Below, piece by piece: positions 9,644-23,499 of a stretch of 64,000 nt of DNA. Position numbers and translations under genes: made by a program. Each line of letters starts with the position of its first letter. Positions within the stretch are counted from its first letter, which is position 1. Source of the stretch: Bacillus sp. FSL K6-3431 (GTDB taxonomy: Bacteria; Bacillota; Bacilli; Bacillales; Bacillaceae_C); assembly GCF_038002605.1 (NCBI RefSeq), contig NZ_JBBOCT010000001.1, forward strand, positions 1,860,001 to 1,924,000, given 5' to 3'. The notes beneath the pieces are model-generated. The model was not told where the DNA came from and did not search any database. It saw nothing but the letters and a program-made list of their open reading frames with translations.

Positions 9644-9756
9644 AAAATTACTCAACATTTACTATTATAACGCTTTTTATGTATTTTTCAAGAGAAATTT
9701 TCATTCTCTCAAAACCAGATAAATGAGAAGGTAAACGTGTGAAACATCTTTTGAAT

Positions 9757-9873
9757 CTAGCTCCAGCGCCCAGCCCCTCGAGGTCGCAAGCCATCTTGCT
9801 GTGGTGGCTGAAAATCTGCCTCCTCACAATCTGTCTTGCGCTTGTCGGGGCTACCCGGGCGCTTCCGCTTTTT
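9757..9873. repeat. imperfect palindromic repeat element in the 23S-5S spacer
   Basis: GC-rich against its surroundings. The left end reads AGCTCCAGCGCCCAGCCCCT and the right end is an imperfect reverse complement (GGGGCTACCCGGGCGCTTCC then GCTTTT), with about 50 bases between. A less GC-rich element with similar ends (TCTAGCTGCA... and CTTCCGCTTTT) lies at 26097-26227. It resembles dispersed Bacillaceae palindromic repeats that I recall, but I cannot name a family. Confidence 0.6.
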
Positions 9874-9881
9874 ACTTTAGA

Positions 9882-12812
<2,931 letters not shown>

Positions 12813-13103
12813 TTGGTCGAAAATAAGCGGCGCATTTCTTCGTCAGCTTCCCTCACTCCCATCCTCACGTATTGCATACGCTGCGGTGGTCGCTCAGTCG
12901 CTTCCTCGAACTGCTTGCTTCTTTTCACCCAATATTTAAAAAGGTCATACATACTTACGGATACAATCCATAAGGTGATGTTTCTCGGTTTATTGCTTCT
13001 CATTTTATCTGGTTTTCAAAGAACGAATAATAAGAGAGTTTAACCTCTCAAAACTGAACGAAACAAAAACGTCTGTTTATGTTGGCACCGCGGCCAACAG
13101 TTT

Positions 13104-14662
<1,559 letters not shown>

Positions 14663-14768
14663 TGTTTGTAGCTCATTTGCTGGTCTTACATGTATTACTT
14701 TTTGACGTTTTGTTTCGTTCAGTTTTCAAAGATCAAACTTGTTCGCACTCTTTCTTAGCGACTTTTAT

Positions 14769-14797
14769 AATTTAACATTTTTCTTCTAAGTAGTCAA
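14769..14797 (-). promoter_or_regulatory. rRNA operon promoter P2 (proximal)
   Basis: On the minus strand TTGACT (14792-14797) and TAAATT (14769-14774) are separated by 17 bases, about 105 bases upstream of mature 16S. Confidence 0.75.
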
Positions 14798-14864
14798 CTG
14801 TTTTTTTAAAACTATTTGATAACTTGGTTCGAAATATGTTTTATACGTCTTGCGGACGATTAAT

Positions 14865-14893
14865 AATATAACATGGATAAAAAAATCCTGCAA
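14865..14893 (-). promoter_or_regulatory. rRNA operon promoter P1 (distal)
   Basis: On the minus strand TTGCAG (14888-14893) and TATATT (14865-14870) are separated by 17 bases. It sits about 95 bases upstream of P2; tandem promoters are usual for Bacillus rRNA operons. The rest of 14663-15000 holds only leader sequence. Confidence 0.75.
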
Positions 14894-15000
14894 GCCTTTT
14901 TCGCAAAAAGTTTTTTAAAATAATCAACTATTCATGTTTAACCGTCCGGCTACATACATAGTAACAAATGAATATTATTAAAGGAAGGTGTTTCACCTAC

Positions 15001-15177
15001 ATGCTAACAACTACTGCATTCATCATTACCCTAATTATGACGGTTTATTTATTTTCTTACTCATATATAGAAGCACTTCGAATATCCAATGCAGAAGAAA
15101 AGGTTTTTGGCGGAACATTTATCTTCTCTTCTAGCATGGCTTTTGTATTTTCAGGTCTCTGTTATTTATTTATTTAA
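15001..15177 (+). CDS. small two-segment membrane protein
   Basis: A 58-residue product with two predicted membrane helices (about 4-24 and 37-57) separated by a short polar stretch R-I-S-N-A-E-E-K. ATG at 15001 is chosen over the upstream ATG at 14968 because AAAGGAAGGTG lies about ten bases before it. The gene converges on the EamA transporter and their 3' ends overlap by 12 bases. I do not recognise the family and assign no function. Confidence 0.6.
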   Translation: MLTTTAFIITLIMTVYLFSYSYIEALRISNAEEKVFGGTFIFSSSMAFVFSGLCYLFI

Positions 15178-16086
15178 ATGTGTTAACTCGTTAATCTTTT
15201 GGTCAATTGTTTTAAGTCTTCTATCATTATATAAAAATAAAGATACACTAATTATTATGATTAACCCACCAATTATCTGTGTCCCTAGGATATTTTCATC
15301 CAATATATAAAAAGCTAGTAATGCTGCACCAACAGGTTCAAATAATATTGCCATTGATATAGTCGAAGTACTTAACCATTTTACGGACCAGTTAAAAAGT
15401 GTATGTCCAAATAAAGTAGGAACAATAGCAAGTAATAAAAAATATATCCAGTCAGATGATGGATAGGGAAATAATGTATCCCCCATAACTATTACATATA
15501 GGAATAAAACGATGGAACTAATTAAATAAACAAGAAAAGTGTAGACAATAAGTGATAATCTCTGCCTTACAGTTTGTCCAAATAAAAGGTAGGCAGTTAT
15601 TAACGCGCATGCAATCAAAGCTAAAAAGTCACCATATAAAGCCATTCCACTTATTCTGAAGTCTCCCCAACTGATAACAACACTACCAACTACCGCTACT
15701 ATTGCACAAATTACTGCTTTGGCAGAAAACTTTTCTTTAAAGAAAATAAACGTACCGATAAAAGCGAAAAGTGGTTGAAGTGTCACTAGAACTGTGGAAC
15801 TTGCGACTGATGTATAATTTAAAGATTCAAACCAAAGTATAAAATGAAATGCTAAAAATATACCTGCTATAATTGTAAAAAGCCAATCCTTTTTAGTTAT
15901 TGTCCGAAGTTCATATAGGTACCTCCGGGATAAAAATGGTAACATAATTAAAACACTGAAAAACATGCGATAAAAAGCGATAACTCCGGCCTCCGCAGTA
16001 GAAAGCTTTACAAATATCGCGGATGTAGAGACGGATAATACGCCAATCGTTAAAACAATATATGGATTGATCTTAGGTGTATTCAT
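15166..16086 (-). CDS. EamA/DMT-superfamily transporter
   Basis: A 306-residue membrane protein with ten predicted helices arranged as two EamA repeats (about residues 10-145 and 155-290), the architecture of drug/metabolite transporters such as amino-acid or metabolite exporters. Features include the first-helix stretch VSTSAIFVKLS and the second-repeat PTLFGHTLFNWSVKWLS. The start is ATG at 16086, preceded by AAAGGAG; an upstream extension to 16194 lacks a ribosome site. The substrate cannot be read from the sequence. Confidence 0.88.
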   Translation of the reverse strand: MNTPKINPYIVLTIGVLSVSTSAIFVKLSTAEAGVIAFYRMFFSVLIMLPFLSRRYLYELRTITKKDWLFTIIAGIFLAFHFILWFESLNYTSVASSTVLVTLQPLFAFIGTFIFFKEKFSAKAVICAIVAVVGSVVISWGDFRISGMALYGDFLALIACALITAYLLFGQTVRQRLSLIVYTFLVYLISSIVLFLYVIVMGDTLFPYPSSDWIYFLLLAIVPTLFGHTLFNWSVKWLSTSTISMAILFEPVGAALLAFYILDENILGTQIIGGLIIIISVSLFLYNDRRLKTIDQKINELTHLNK

Positions 16087-16196
16087 TCTCGGCTCCTTTA
16101 CTATGAAATTACATATGTATGCTAAAATTATTCTAACTTTAACTTTCATTATAATCCATATTAGTTTGTAAATATTCGTAAAGGAAGTGTACACAC

Positions 16197-16889
16197 TTGG
16201 AGATAGTAGACTACAGTCTTTTATTAAAATTGGGAGTTTCTGCTTTGCTCGGTTTAGTTATAGGACTTGAACGTGAATTGAAAAGAAAACCGTTGGGCTT
16301 AAAAACAAGTCTAGTCATTTCAATTATTAGTTGCTTATTAACAATTGTTTCTATAGAAGCAGCTTATATATTCCCGGGTAACGATGACATACGTATTCAA
16401 ATGGATCCTTTGCGCCTTGCTGCTCAAATAGTTTCCGGTATTGGTTTTCTTGGCGCGGGTGTTATTCTACGAAGAGGTAATGATCATATTTCCGGTCTTA
16501 CTACAGCTGCCTTAATATGGGGAGCCGCTGGGATCGGGATTGCAGTTGGCGCTGGTTTTTTTATAGAAGCAACTGCGGGTGTGGTCTTACTTATAATAAG
16601 CGTTGAATTGATTCCATTTGCCTTAGCAAAACTTGGACCCACTAAACTATTGAAAAATGATTTAATTATAAAGATTACAGTTAGTAAACCAGAAAGCTTA
16701 GAAACAGTGCTGAAAAAGTTGACGGAAGAGAAAATTATTGTCACACATACACGCATTAAAGATTTACGCGAAGAAACTGCTCACACGTTAGAGCTTAAGA
16801 CGAGAGTAAGCGCCAAAAGATCAGTAACCGAAATTTATTATTCCATTTCAAAAATTGATGATGTTCAACGAATTGAGATAATTAGTTAA
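16197..16889 (+). CDS. MgtC/SapB family membrane protein
   Basis: 230 residues. The N-terminal ~145 residues hold four or five membrane helices with the family motifs GLVIGLEREL, KPLGLKTSLV and GIGFLGAGVILR; the C-terminal ~80 residues form a soluble ACT-like domain. MgtC proteins of pathogens affect growth at low magnesium and F-ATPase activity; the role of Bacillus members is unclear. The start is TTG at 16197 after AAAGGAAGTG. It is divergent from the EamA transporter gene, with 110 bases between starts. Confidence 0.9.
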   Translation: MEIVDYSLLLKLGVSALLGLVIGLERELKRKPLGLKTSLVISIISCLLTIVSIEAAYIFPGNDDIRIQMDPLRLAAQIVSGIGFLGAGVILRRGNDHISGLTTAALIWGAAGIGIAVGAGFFIEATAGVVLLIISVELIPFALAKLGPTKLLKNDLIIKITVSKPESLETVLKKLTEEKIIVTHTRIKDLREETAHTLELKTRVSAKRSVTEIYYSISKIDDVQRIEIIS

Positions 16890-17056
16890 AAAAGAGGTTT
16901 CAAAAGGCACCAAAAGATAAATCACGATTTTTTTCGTTGGCATAGGTACGTACTTCTTGGTTCTAATTTTGCACCTTTTTGAATACGCATTAAAAAATTC
17001 TTCTTGCATTATTTTTTAATCTTACTATAATAGTGAATATAGCTCATTTTGAACTG

Positions 17057-17129
17057 GGGGGCTTAGCTCAGCTGGGAGAGCGTTTGGCTGGCAGCCAAAA
17101 GGTCAGCGGTTCGATCCCGCTAGTCTCCA
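17057..17129 (+). tRNA. tRNA-Ala (GGC)
   Basis: Solitary 73-base cloverleaf, anticodon GGC in GGCTGGCAGCC; acceptor GGGGGCT pairs with AGTCTCC; no CCA after the discriminator. Followed directly by a strong terminator, so it is a single-gene transcription unit. Confidence 0.96.
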
Positions 17130-17135
17130 TAAACT

Positions 17136-17168
17136 AGAACTCTTGTATATACAAGAGTTCTTTTTTTA
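17136..17168 (+). terminator. terminator of tRNA-Ala
   Basis: Perfect palindrome AGAACTCTTGTA / TACAAGAGTTCT followed by a T run. Confidence 0.92.
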
Positions 17169-17332
17169 TTTTTCATAAAACATTATTATAAACATCATCT
17201 TTTTGTCTAAAAATAAATGATTATTTGATAATTCCAAATGTCATTATCTTGCATATAATACACTGTAAGAACATCACAATCACCTGTCTAATAAATTGTT
17301 ATTCCAATTTATATAGGAAGGAGGTCCTTGAC

Positions 17333-17530
17333 TTGAAAGCATCATTAGGTTTTTGGATTGGTTGGCTAGGAATTATTTTAGCTGTTTTAGGCTTCTTCTA
17401 TGCTCCGTTCTGGTTAGGCGGAAGTGCACTGGTTTTAGGACTTATCAGTCTTACTTCCCCTCAAAAAACTTTAGCCTGGAGTTCCATCACGCTCGGGGTT
17501 ATAGTGCTATTAGTTACTTGGCTCCTGTAA
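17333..17530 (+). CDS. small membrane protein, unknown function
   Basis: 65 residues with two membrane helices (about 3-27 and 43-64) that fill nearly the whole chain, linked by T-S-P-Q-K-T. The TTG at 17333 is chosen because AAGGAGGTCC lies five bases before it; the frame stays open upstream but without a ribosome site. Gly- and Trp-rich helices (GFWIGWLGIILAVLGFFY) resemble small DUF4190-like proteins, but I cannot name the family. Confidence 0.6.
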   Translation: MKASLGFWIGWLGIILAVLGFFYAPFWLGGSALVLGLISLTSPQKTLAWSSITLGVIVLLVTWLL

Positions 17531-17671
17531 CTTGTCAGTAAACCGTATTGCGGCATGTCCGGATCCACCGCACATGCCTTTTCCAATGAATATATAAGAA
17601 TTCCACCACATGAGATGGTCCCCTAAATGCAGTCTATTTCTCGGAGGATTATTGGACATAATTAATCTCTT

Positions 17672-18379
17672 TCAATCATCAACAACAATATAGGTAGCTT
17701 GAACAGGACCATGTACACCGACAATCAGATTCATTTCAATGTCCGCACTGTTACTAGGTCCAGATATAAAACTGACACATGATGAAACTTCTCGACCTTG
17801 TTCATTCGCTTCATGAATTTGTTTTACCGCTTGCGTTATCCGTGGGACGAGTGTACTTTTTGGTATAATCGCAATATGAACCCTTGGTAATAAACTAATT
17901 GTACGACCGTTATTTTTATCATTAAACAATGTTAATGTACCAGATTCCGCCAATGTGATATCACTAAAAGTAATTCCAATGTCCGCTCTTTCGGCAAATA
18001 CCTGATTTTCTTTTTCCTTAGCCGAATCCCAAATCCATACATCAACACCATCATTTTTAAGTTCTTCATATACATCGTTTAATCCATATTCAACATTGCG
18101 ATGATCGTTTGCGGCAATTACTACCCTTCCAATATGGTCTTTAATTACTTCCTTCATTATTTCACACAGCCCAACTTTATCTGTCCGTTTAAAAGTAGTA
18201 TGAATTGTTTCACATTGCTTTTCTAATACATCGACTAATTGATCTGTTGAATAGCCCTCATACACATCCAACTGTGGACTCAAACTCCATTTCGGCCGCT
18301 TTACTCCTTCTGTAAGACGGGGTCTCCCGAGGCTTTTGGCTAAGTTGTCTAAAAATCTATCTCGATTTTGAATGGTCAT
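17672..18379 (-). CDS. lutC: lactate utilization protein C (LUD domain)
   Basis: LutC is one of three proteins of the LutABC complex that oxidises L-lactate to pyruvate in Bacillus. The 235-residue protein is a LUD (DUF162) domain with [20 protein letters not shown] in the centre and [20 protein letters not shown] near the C-terminus. Its start overlaps the lutB stop by 4 bases. No cofactor motif is visible in this subunit. It is the last gene of the lutR-A-B-C run. Confidence 0.95.
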   Translation of the reverse strand: MTIQNRDRFLDNLAKSLGRPRLTEGVKRPKWSLSPQLDVYEGYSTDQLVDVLEKQCETIHTTFKRTDKVGLCEIMKEVIKDHIGRVVIAANDHRNVEYGLNDVYEELKNDGVDVWIWDSAKEKENQVFAERADIGITFSDITLAESGTLTLFNDKNNGRTISLLPRVHIAIIPKSTLVPRITQAVKQIHEANEQGREVSSCVSFISGPSNSADIEMNLIVGVHGPVQATYIVVDD

Positions 18380-19803
18380 AGTGATTTATCCCCTTTTCGA
18401 TGTTCTTTAAACCAAGAGCGAAAAGATTGTTTACTTGGAGCGGGAAAATCACGCGATGACGTCCAGCCTTTTAAAGGGCCTGGTCCATTTGACACTTTTT
18501 CGTCCTTCGTCCACGGTTTTAATGCCGTACGAGCTAATTTCGCGCTTAATTTATATGCCGCAGGATTTGTCGACCACTTAACAAAACCATTCATCGCTAG
18601 TTTTTCCCCTGTTGGAGCCATATTTTCCTTTTCGACTATTATTTGTCGATGGCGAATTAATTGTTCATGGAGTGGAATTTTCACTGGACATACATCTGTA
18701 CAAGCAGCACATAAGGTAGATGCATATGGCAATTCTTTATGATTTTCATATCCATCTAGCAAAGGGGTGAGTACCGCACCTATTGGTCCAGGATAAATCG
18801 AACCGTATGCATGCCCACCTATATGTCGATATACAGGACATACATTAATACATGCAGCACAACGAATACAATGCAGTGCCGATTGGAATTCCGTTCCCAA
18901 TATTTTAGAGCGACCATTATCAACGATGACTAAATGATACTCTTCAGGTCCATCAATCTCATCTTCTAAACGCGTTCCTGTAATTGCGGTTATATAACTC
19001 GTTAATTTTTTACCAACAGCTGATCTTGTAAGTAAACTAACTAAAATATCAAGTTCTTCCCATGTAGGAACGATTCTCTCCATACCCATAACTGAAATTT
19101 GCGTATCTGGTAAGGAAGTTGCAAGACGAGCATTTCCTTCATTTGTTACAAGCGTGATCGCACCTGACTCCGCTACAGCAAAATTACATCCAGTAATGCC
19201 TATATCGGCAGATAAAAAGTCTTTTCGTAATTGCTCACGCGCGAATAATGCCAACTCCTCTGGAGAATTGGATTTATTATAACCTCTTTTATCAGTAAAG
19301 GTTTGTTTTATTTGATCCCTATTTAAGTGCAATGCAGGTGTTACAATATGTGAGGGTACGTCCTCATCCAGTTGTAAAATCCATTCACCTAAGTCTGTTT
19401 CAATTACTTCCGAACCAACTTCTTGCAACGCTTTGTTTAAGCCAATTTCTTCGGTAACCATCGATTTAGACTTAACAATCTTTTTTCCGTTTTTTCTCTT
19501 TACAACTTCTTTAATATATTCATTCGCATCTTCTGCTGTTTCAGCAAAAAATACATGACCGCCACGTTTAGATACTTGATCACTTAATTGCTGTAAATAA
19601 TAATCAATATGTTGTAGCGTATGTGTACGAATTTCTTCACCTAATGAACGCCAGTCTTCCCAATTGCCTAATTCTTCGGCCGCATTCATTCGGCCACTTC
19701 TGAAACGACCTTGAGCTGAGGCAACTGAGTTCAGCATGAAATCATTTGCCATTCCTTCTTGCACACGGTTATCAAATGAACCATTGCCAATACGTATACT
19801 CAT
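18376..19803 (-). CDS. lutB: lactate utilization iron-sulfur protein B
   Basis: 475 residues. An N-terminal LUD domain (about 60-290, with [20 protein letters not shown]) is followed by a double [4Fe-4S] ferredoxin-like region: [12 protein letters not shown] near residue 310 and C-A-A-C-T-D-V-C-P near residue 360. It is expected to relay electrons from lactate oxidation toward the quinone pool. ATG at 19803; it lies 17 bases after lutA and overlaps lutC by 4. Confidence 0.96.
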   Translation of the reverse strand: MSIRIGNGSFDNRVQEGMANDFMLNSVASAQGRFRSGRMNAAEELGNWEDWRSLGEEIRTHTLQHIDYYLQQLSDQVSKRGGHVFFAETAEDANEYIKEVVKRKNGKKIVKSKSMVTEEIGLNKALQEVGSEVIETDLGEWILQLDEDVPSHIVTPALHLNRDQIKQTFTDKRGYNKSNSPEELALFAREQLRKDFLSADIGITGCNFAVAESGAITLVTNEGNARLATSLPDTQISVMGMERIVPTWEELDILVSLLTRSAVGKKLTSYITAITGTRLEDEIDGPEEYHLVIVDNGRSKILGTEFQSALHCIRCAACINVCPVYRHIGGHAYGSIYPGPIGAVLTPLLDGYENHKELPYASTLCAACTDVCPVKIPLHEQLIRHRQIIVEKENMAPTGEKLAMNGFVKWSTNPAAYKLSAKLARTALKPWTKDEKVSNGPGPLKGWTSSRDFPAPSKQSFRSWFKEHRKGDKSL

Positions 19804-19820
19804 CTTATTCTCTCCTTCGG

Positions 19821-20537
19821 TTAGCGATGGTTTAATATTTCAGCTAGATGGATTACTTTTACATTTCGTCCTTCTCTCGATAATCGCCCACCTATATTCA
19901 TTAAACAGGCCATATCTCCACCAACTAAATATTCCGCATTGGTTTCCACTACATGATCCACCTTTTCTTGTACCATACCACCAGATATGACAGAATTTTT
20001 AACAGAAAAAGTTCCACCAAAACCACAACAATCTTCCCCTTGTGGAAGTGTAATAAGTTCAACACCATTTACATGTTCTAGAAGTTTTACAGGTGCATCC
20101 TTCACACCTAATAGTCGAGTCATATGGCATGATGGGTGATATGTTACTCTCCCTTTAAAAGTAGAGCCGACATCGACAACTCCTAATACTTCAACAAGAA
20201 ATTGTGTCAGCTCATAGGATTTAGCAGCCAAACTTTTTGCTTCTTCTTCCCATTCCGCATCACCACGAAATATATGTTCATATTCTCGCAACATCGCAAC
20301 GCAGGAGCCTGATGGACCAACAACATATTGTGAATCCCGAAAAACCTTTATCATATGTTTCATTGTTTCTTTCGTATTCTTTAAGTACCCACTATTGTAA
20401 GCTGGTTGACCACAACATGTTTGTGCATCCGGAAAATCAACTTCACACCCTACTCGTTCCAAAATTTCTACTGTGTCTTTTCCAACATTAGATGAAAAAA
20501 TATCACACATACACGTAATAAATAAAGAAACTTTCAT
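19821..20537 (-). CDS. lutA: lactate utilization protein A (CCG domains)
   Basis: 238 residues, equal to the B. subtilis LutA length. It contains two cysteine-rich CCG domains, seen as [11 protein letters not shown] near residue 40 and [12 protein letters not shown] near residue 170, with [11 protein letters not shown] between; such domains bind iron-sulfur clusters in heterodisulfide-reductase-like enzymes. The second of two tandem ATGs (20537) gives M-K-V-S-L-F, the usual family start, with GAGGTGA upstream; 20540 is equally possible. It begins about ten bases after lutR ends. Confidence 0.94.
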   Translation of the reverse strand: MKVSLFITCMCDIFSSNVGKDTVEILERVGCEVDFPDAQTCCGQPAYNSGYLKNTKETMKHMIKVFRDSQYVVGPSGSCVAMLREYEHIFRGDAEWEEEAKSLAAKSYELTQFLVEVLGVVDVGSTFKGRVTYHPSCHMTRLLGVKDAPVKLLEHVNGVELITLPQGEDCCGFGGTFSVKNSVISGGMVQEKVDHVVETNAEYLVGGDMACLMNIGGRLSREGRNVKVIHLAEILNHR

Positions 20538-20547
20538 CATCTTCACC

Positions 20548-21267
20548 TCACTTAATTTTAAAATCCATATACTTTTCCAATGATTTTTCAACATTAACTA
20601 AATGTTCTAACATATATTTTTGCGCCTTTTCTGACTGCCTACCTTTTATCGCATCATAGATCAATTGATGTTCTTTAATTAATTGTGCCGCTTTTTTTTC
20701 CGAATAGATTAATACTTCTCTAGTTTCTCGTAATACATTAACCATTATTTCTGAAACCGAACGCATTAAATGAATGAGAATTTGATTATGTGTGGCGCGA
20801 GCGATAGCCATATGAAAACGCAAATCCGCATCTTCACCAACTCCATCTATCTTCTTTAAGCTCTTCATTTCTTCGATTGCGTCCCTTAGTGGAATTAAAT
20901 CCTCTATTTTGTGATGAATTGCTGCAGAACTCGCAGTACCTACCTCAAGTATTTTACGTACTTCATATAATTCCTTTATATCTTCCTTTTTCATTAATAA
21001 CCCCGCGGTGACAGGTAAAGAAAAGTTTGATGCTTTGAAATTCGTAACAAATGTACCTTCTCCTTGGCGCATAACAACTAGCCCCATTGCCCGCAAACCA
21101 CTAAGGGCCTCCCTAACTGCAGAACGACTTACATGAAAAATTTCTGATAGCTGCTCTACAGAATCTAATTTATCTCCTGGCTTCAATTCAGCCGTTTTTA
21201 TCATGTTAATAAGTGCATCTGTTACTTCTTCATAGATTTTTTTCGTTTGAATGCGTCTATTTTCCAC
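20548..21267 (-). CDS. lutR: GntR/FadR-family regulator of lactate utilization
   Basis: 239 residues: an N-terminal winged helix-turn-helix (about 10-75, with SEIFHVSRSAVREALSGLR) and a C-terminal FCD ligand domain (about 90-225) containing DADLRFHMAIARATHN, whose Asp and His residues are the metal/ligand site typical of FadR-type regulators. GTG start with GGGAGGATG upstream. It is the first gene of the lut operon, so it is probably autoregulated together with lutABC. A LutR-type operator lies 50 bases upstream. Confidence 0.92.
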   Translation of the reverse strand: MENRRIQTKKIYEEVTDALINMIKTAELKPGDKLDSVEQLSEIFHVSRSAVREALSGLRAMGLVVMRQGEGTFVTNFKASNFSLPVTAGLLMKKEDIKELYEVRKILEVGTASSAAIHHKIEDLIPLRDAIEEMKSLKKIDGVGEDADLRFHMAIARATHNQILIHLMRSVSEIMVNVLRETREVLIYSEKKAAQLIKEHQLIYDAIKGRQSEKAQKYMLEHLVNVEKSLEKYMDFKIK

Positions 21268-21316
21268 CCTTCATCCTCCCTTCATATATGTTCTCTATAT
21301 AAATCATATCATAAGG

Positions 21317-21327
21317 TCATCTGATGA
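21317..21327. promoter_or_regulatory. LutR operator
   Basis: TCATCTGATGA is an exact TCATC-N-GATGA inverted repeat, the element I recall as required for LutR binding in B. subtilis. On the minus strand it lies just upstream of TATGAT and ATATGATTTATAT -10-like sequences and 50 bases before the lutR GTG, so binding would block the operon promoter. Confidence 0.75.
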
Positions 21328-21597
21328 CTTAAACGTAATTTTGTTCCTTGGCAAATGATTTTTAAATAAGTAGCCTTAAACAGGCATGGATATTTAACGA
21401 ACACCTACTTCAAATATACGTTTATCCTATTTACCTTAGATTCTATTTTATTTAACTCTTCTAATATAACCACACTTAATAGTGTTATAATACACGTTGA
21501 AATTCCTGTGGGTCAAGTACTTCAGGGAAATAAAAGTGAGTTTTCAAAAAAAGTGTCTATAGAGGCTATATAATCCTATATGTTTTTTCTTATTATT

Positions 21598-21637
21598 AAC
21601 CCAAAAAAGGATCAAGCCCGGTCAACACCGGGCCATC
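21598..21637 (-). terminator. terminator of the short coat-like gene
   Basis: GCCCGGT-GTTG-ACCGGGC stem-loop followed by TTGATCCTTTTTT on the minus strand. The remaining gap 21328-21597 shows nothing recognisable. Confidence 0.75.
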
Positions 21638-21669
21638 CCCTAATTGACTAAAATACATGCGCACTTTTA

Positions 21670-21840
21670 TTAATAACGATCGTTTCTACGCTCTCTACAT
21701 CTACACTCAAAATCTCGGTCTCGGTCTCGGTCTCTGTCCCAATCACAATGACGATCACGCTCGCCTCTGACTTCTCGACATTCACAAATCAATCTTACCC
21801 GTCTTCTTCTCCGATCTTCAAAATCATTTTCAAAACACAT
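21670..21840 (-). CDS. short Arg-Asp-rich, Cys-containing coat-like protein
   Basis: 56 residues starting M-C-F-E-N-D-F-E-D-R-R-R-R-R-V-R and containing an RDRDRDRD run, four C-terminal-half cysteines and the ending R-C-R-E-R-R-N-D-R-Y. The ribosome site AAGGAGCGATGAAC is nearly identical to that of the gene at 23956, and about 95 bases of upstream sequence are also related. It therefore looks like a truncated paralogue holding only the charged N-terminal half. By analogy with spore-coat proteins of similar composition, it may be a spore component expressed late in the mother cell; that is inference. It ends in its own terminator. Confidence 0.65.
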   Translation of the reverse strand: MCFENDFEDRRRRRVRLICECREVRGERDRHCDWDRDRDRDRDFECRCRERRNDRY

Positions 21841-21935
21841 GTTCATCGCTCCTTATTATTTTTTAAGCCGGCCGACCTTAATAAATAATATATTGATGAG
21901 TACACTTCATTGATTGGACAATCCGTCTGGTGAAA
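21841..21935 (-). promoter_or_regulatory. conserved upstream block of the coat-like gene family, copy A
   Basis: Reads, in gene direction, CACCAGACGGATTGTCCAAT, then AATATATTATTTATTAAGG, then AAGGAGCGATGAAC. The same blocks in the same order precede the copies at 23594 and 23956. AATANNNTA is one base off the sigma-K -10 consensus CATANNNTA. The stretch 21936-22150 beyond it holds no gene I can identify; it contains the small hairpin GTATG-AAAAG-CATAC. Confidence 0.5.
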
Positions 21936-22151
21936 ACCAACATTTTTCACTAGTAGTCCGTGTTCAAAGAGGTCCCTAATTAGAAACAAATAATTCGAGG
22001 CGAGAAGGTTTTGAGGATCGGAGCGTATGCTTTTCATACATGAGAACTGGAAAAACCGAGCAACGAAGAAATTCGCCGTTAATCATTTGGTGACTTTTTG
22101 AAAATCCTCTAGTAACTCACAGCCGAGTTTTTTAATAAGAGTGATGGTCTA

Positions 22152-22388
22152 TCATTTATTCATCGTATTTTTTGTCCCACTGTATAGCCCACTCGCTGAG
22201 AGTCCCAGCATTGTACCGACTAAAATCCCTTGCTTTATATCAAACTCAGTAACATAGAAAATACCAATCACGATACCGATTCCAATGGCAATAAATGGTA
22301 ATACCTTATTATTTACTCCTGCCTTTTTAAATAGTTCTACCAATCCTAATATAAATGGAATCAACACCACATCATATATTTCAAACAT
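22152..22388 (-). CDS. holin-like small membrane protein
   Basis: 78 residues with three hydrophobic stretches (about 5-20, 28-46, 52-70) and a charged tail S-G-T-K-N-T-M-N-K. The pattern of FILGLVELFKKAGV followed by VLPFIAIGIG and DIKQGILVGTMLGLSASGLY resembles phage A118-type holins and their chromosomal relatives in Bacillus. There are no endolysin or phage genes next to it. AAAGGAGATGATCAA precedes the ATG. A role in lysis or secretion is only suggested by the resemblance. Confidence 0.65.
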   Translation of the reverse strand: MFEIYDVVLIPFILGLVELFKKAGVNNKVLPFIAIGIGIVIGIFYVTEFDIKQGILVGTMLGLSASGLYSGTKNTMNK

Positions 22389-22561
22389 TTGATCATCTCC
22401 TTTAATTATTTTATGACCTCCTTGTCCTCATGGTAACGGCATTGCCCCCATCCATTTACAAAAAAGTCGAATATGCTGAGGAGTAACTTGATTAGCTTTC
22501 TTCATTACAATATCCACTAATAATTATTCATATCAGCAGTAAATTTAATATTTCTTAATAC

Positions 22562-22587
22562 ACAAAAAGGACCCAGATGGGCCCTTA
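22562..22587 (-). terminator. terminator of the TerC-family gene
   Basis: AAGGGCCCA-TC-TGGGTCCTT followed by TTTTG on the minus strand, about 40 bases after the stop at 22628. Confidence 0.75.
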
Positions 22588-22627
22588 GAATTTACATACA
22601 ACTGTGTTCATATCTCCAACTTTATAA

Positions 22628-23344
22628 TTAACTATATTGTTTTACCTTCCTTTTAGATATTGCTTTTTTTTTAGCTAAATAGCCAGCTCCTAAAACGAGT
22701 ATGGTGATTAGAATGATAATTGTATAAGTAACTACTCCAGAAGTGATACCTAAAAAGTCGACTAACTGCTCGTCTCTTAAAATCATGCCTCCTGCCGTCC
22801 AAGCAAGAATGCCCGAGCCAACATACCCGATCCAATTATATTTATTCATCGCCATTACAATAAATTTCGAACCGAAAATCATAATCGGAATGCTTATAGC
22901 GACTCCAATCGCAATCATTGTAATATGGCCATTTGCCGCTCCCGCAACAGCCACAACATTATCTAGACTCATGACTACATCTGCTAAAATGATTGTTCCA
23001 ATTGCTTTCATCAAGCCAGTATGAGCCGATATGTGTGCATCTTCTTCATCACCAACAAGTACCTTATAAGCAATGAATAAAAGCAGCAATCCTCCAGCAA
23101 TATCAACAAATGGAATTTTTAATAGCCAAACGATTATGACCGCAAATAGAATGCGCAGAACCACTGCTCCAGCAGTTCCCCACACGATTGCTTTGTTTTG
23201 CTGCTCTTTCGGCAAGTTACGTGTTGCCATTGCAATGACGATGGCATTGTCACCAGATAAAATAACATCGATAGCAATAATTTTTAACAATGCAATCATC
23301 GCTGCTGAAGAGACAGTAATTCCTAGTATTGAGGCTAATTCCAT
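22628..23344 (-). CDS. TerC-family integral membrane protein (YjbE/YkoY type)
   Basis: 238 residues with seven membrane helices. The two acidic family motifs are intact: DVILSGDNAIVIAMATRNLP near residue 30 and ADVVMSLDNVVAVAGAANGH near residue 120, with G-D-N and L-D-N lining the presumed ion path. Members with this layout have been linked to manganese export and metalation of secreted enzymes in Bacillus. The tail is Lys-rich. AGAAGGAAAAAGGA precedes the ATG. I looked for a yybP-ykoY manganese riboswitch in the ~150-base leader and saw none. Confidence 0.9.
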   Translation of the reverse strand: MELASILGITVSSAAMIALLKIIAIDVILSGDNAIVIAMATRNLPKEQQNKAIVWGTAGAVVLRILFAVIIVWLLKIPFVDIAGGLLLLFIAYKVLVGDEEDAHISAHTGLMKAIGTIILADVVMSLDNVVAVAGAANGHITMIAIGVAISIPIMIFGSKFIVMAMNKYNWIGYVGSGILAWTAGGMILRDEQLVDFLGITSGVVTYTIIILITILVLGAGYLAKKKAISKRKVKQYS

Positions 23345-23499
23345 TCCTTTTTCCTTCTTTCTAAGACCTTTTCTACAAGGTTAAATAATATATATCAATT
23401 TATTTATTGTACCATACTCTATTATCTTGCTAATGAATTCATACTTACAGCTTTTTTGAAAAAAGTAAAAAATTAATCTCACTATAAATGTTTGTTTTT

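Noticed and set aside
16890..16990. Terminator hairpin after the MgtC-family gene
   Set aside because: AAAAGGCACC and GCACCTTTTT could pair partly, but the loop is about 60 bases and the match is poor.
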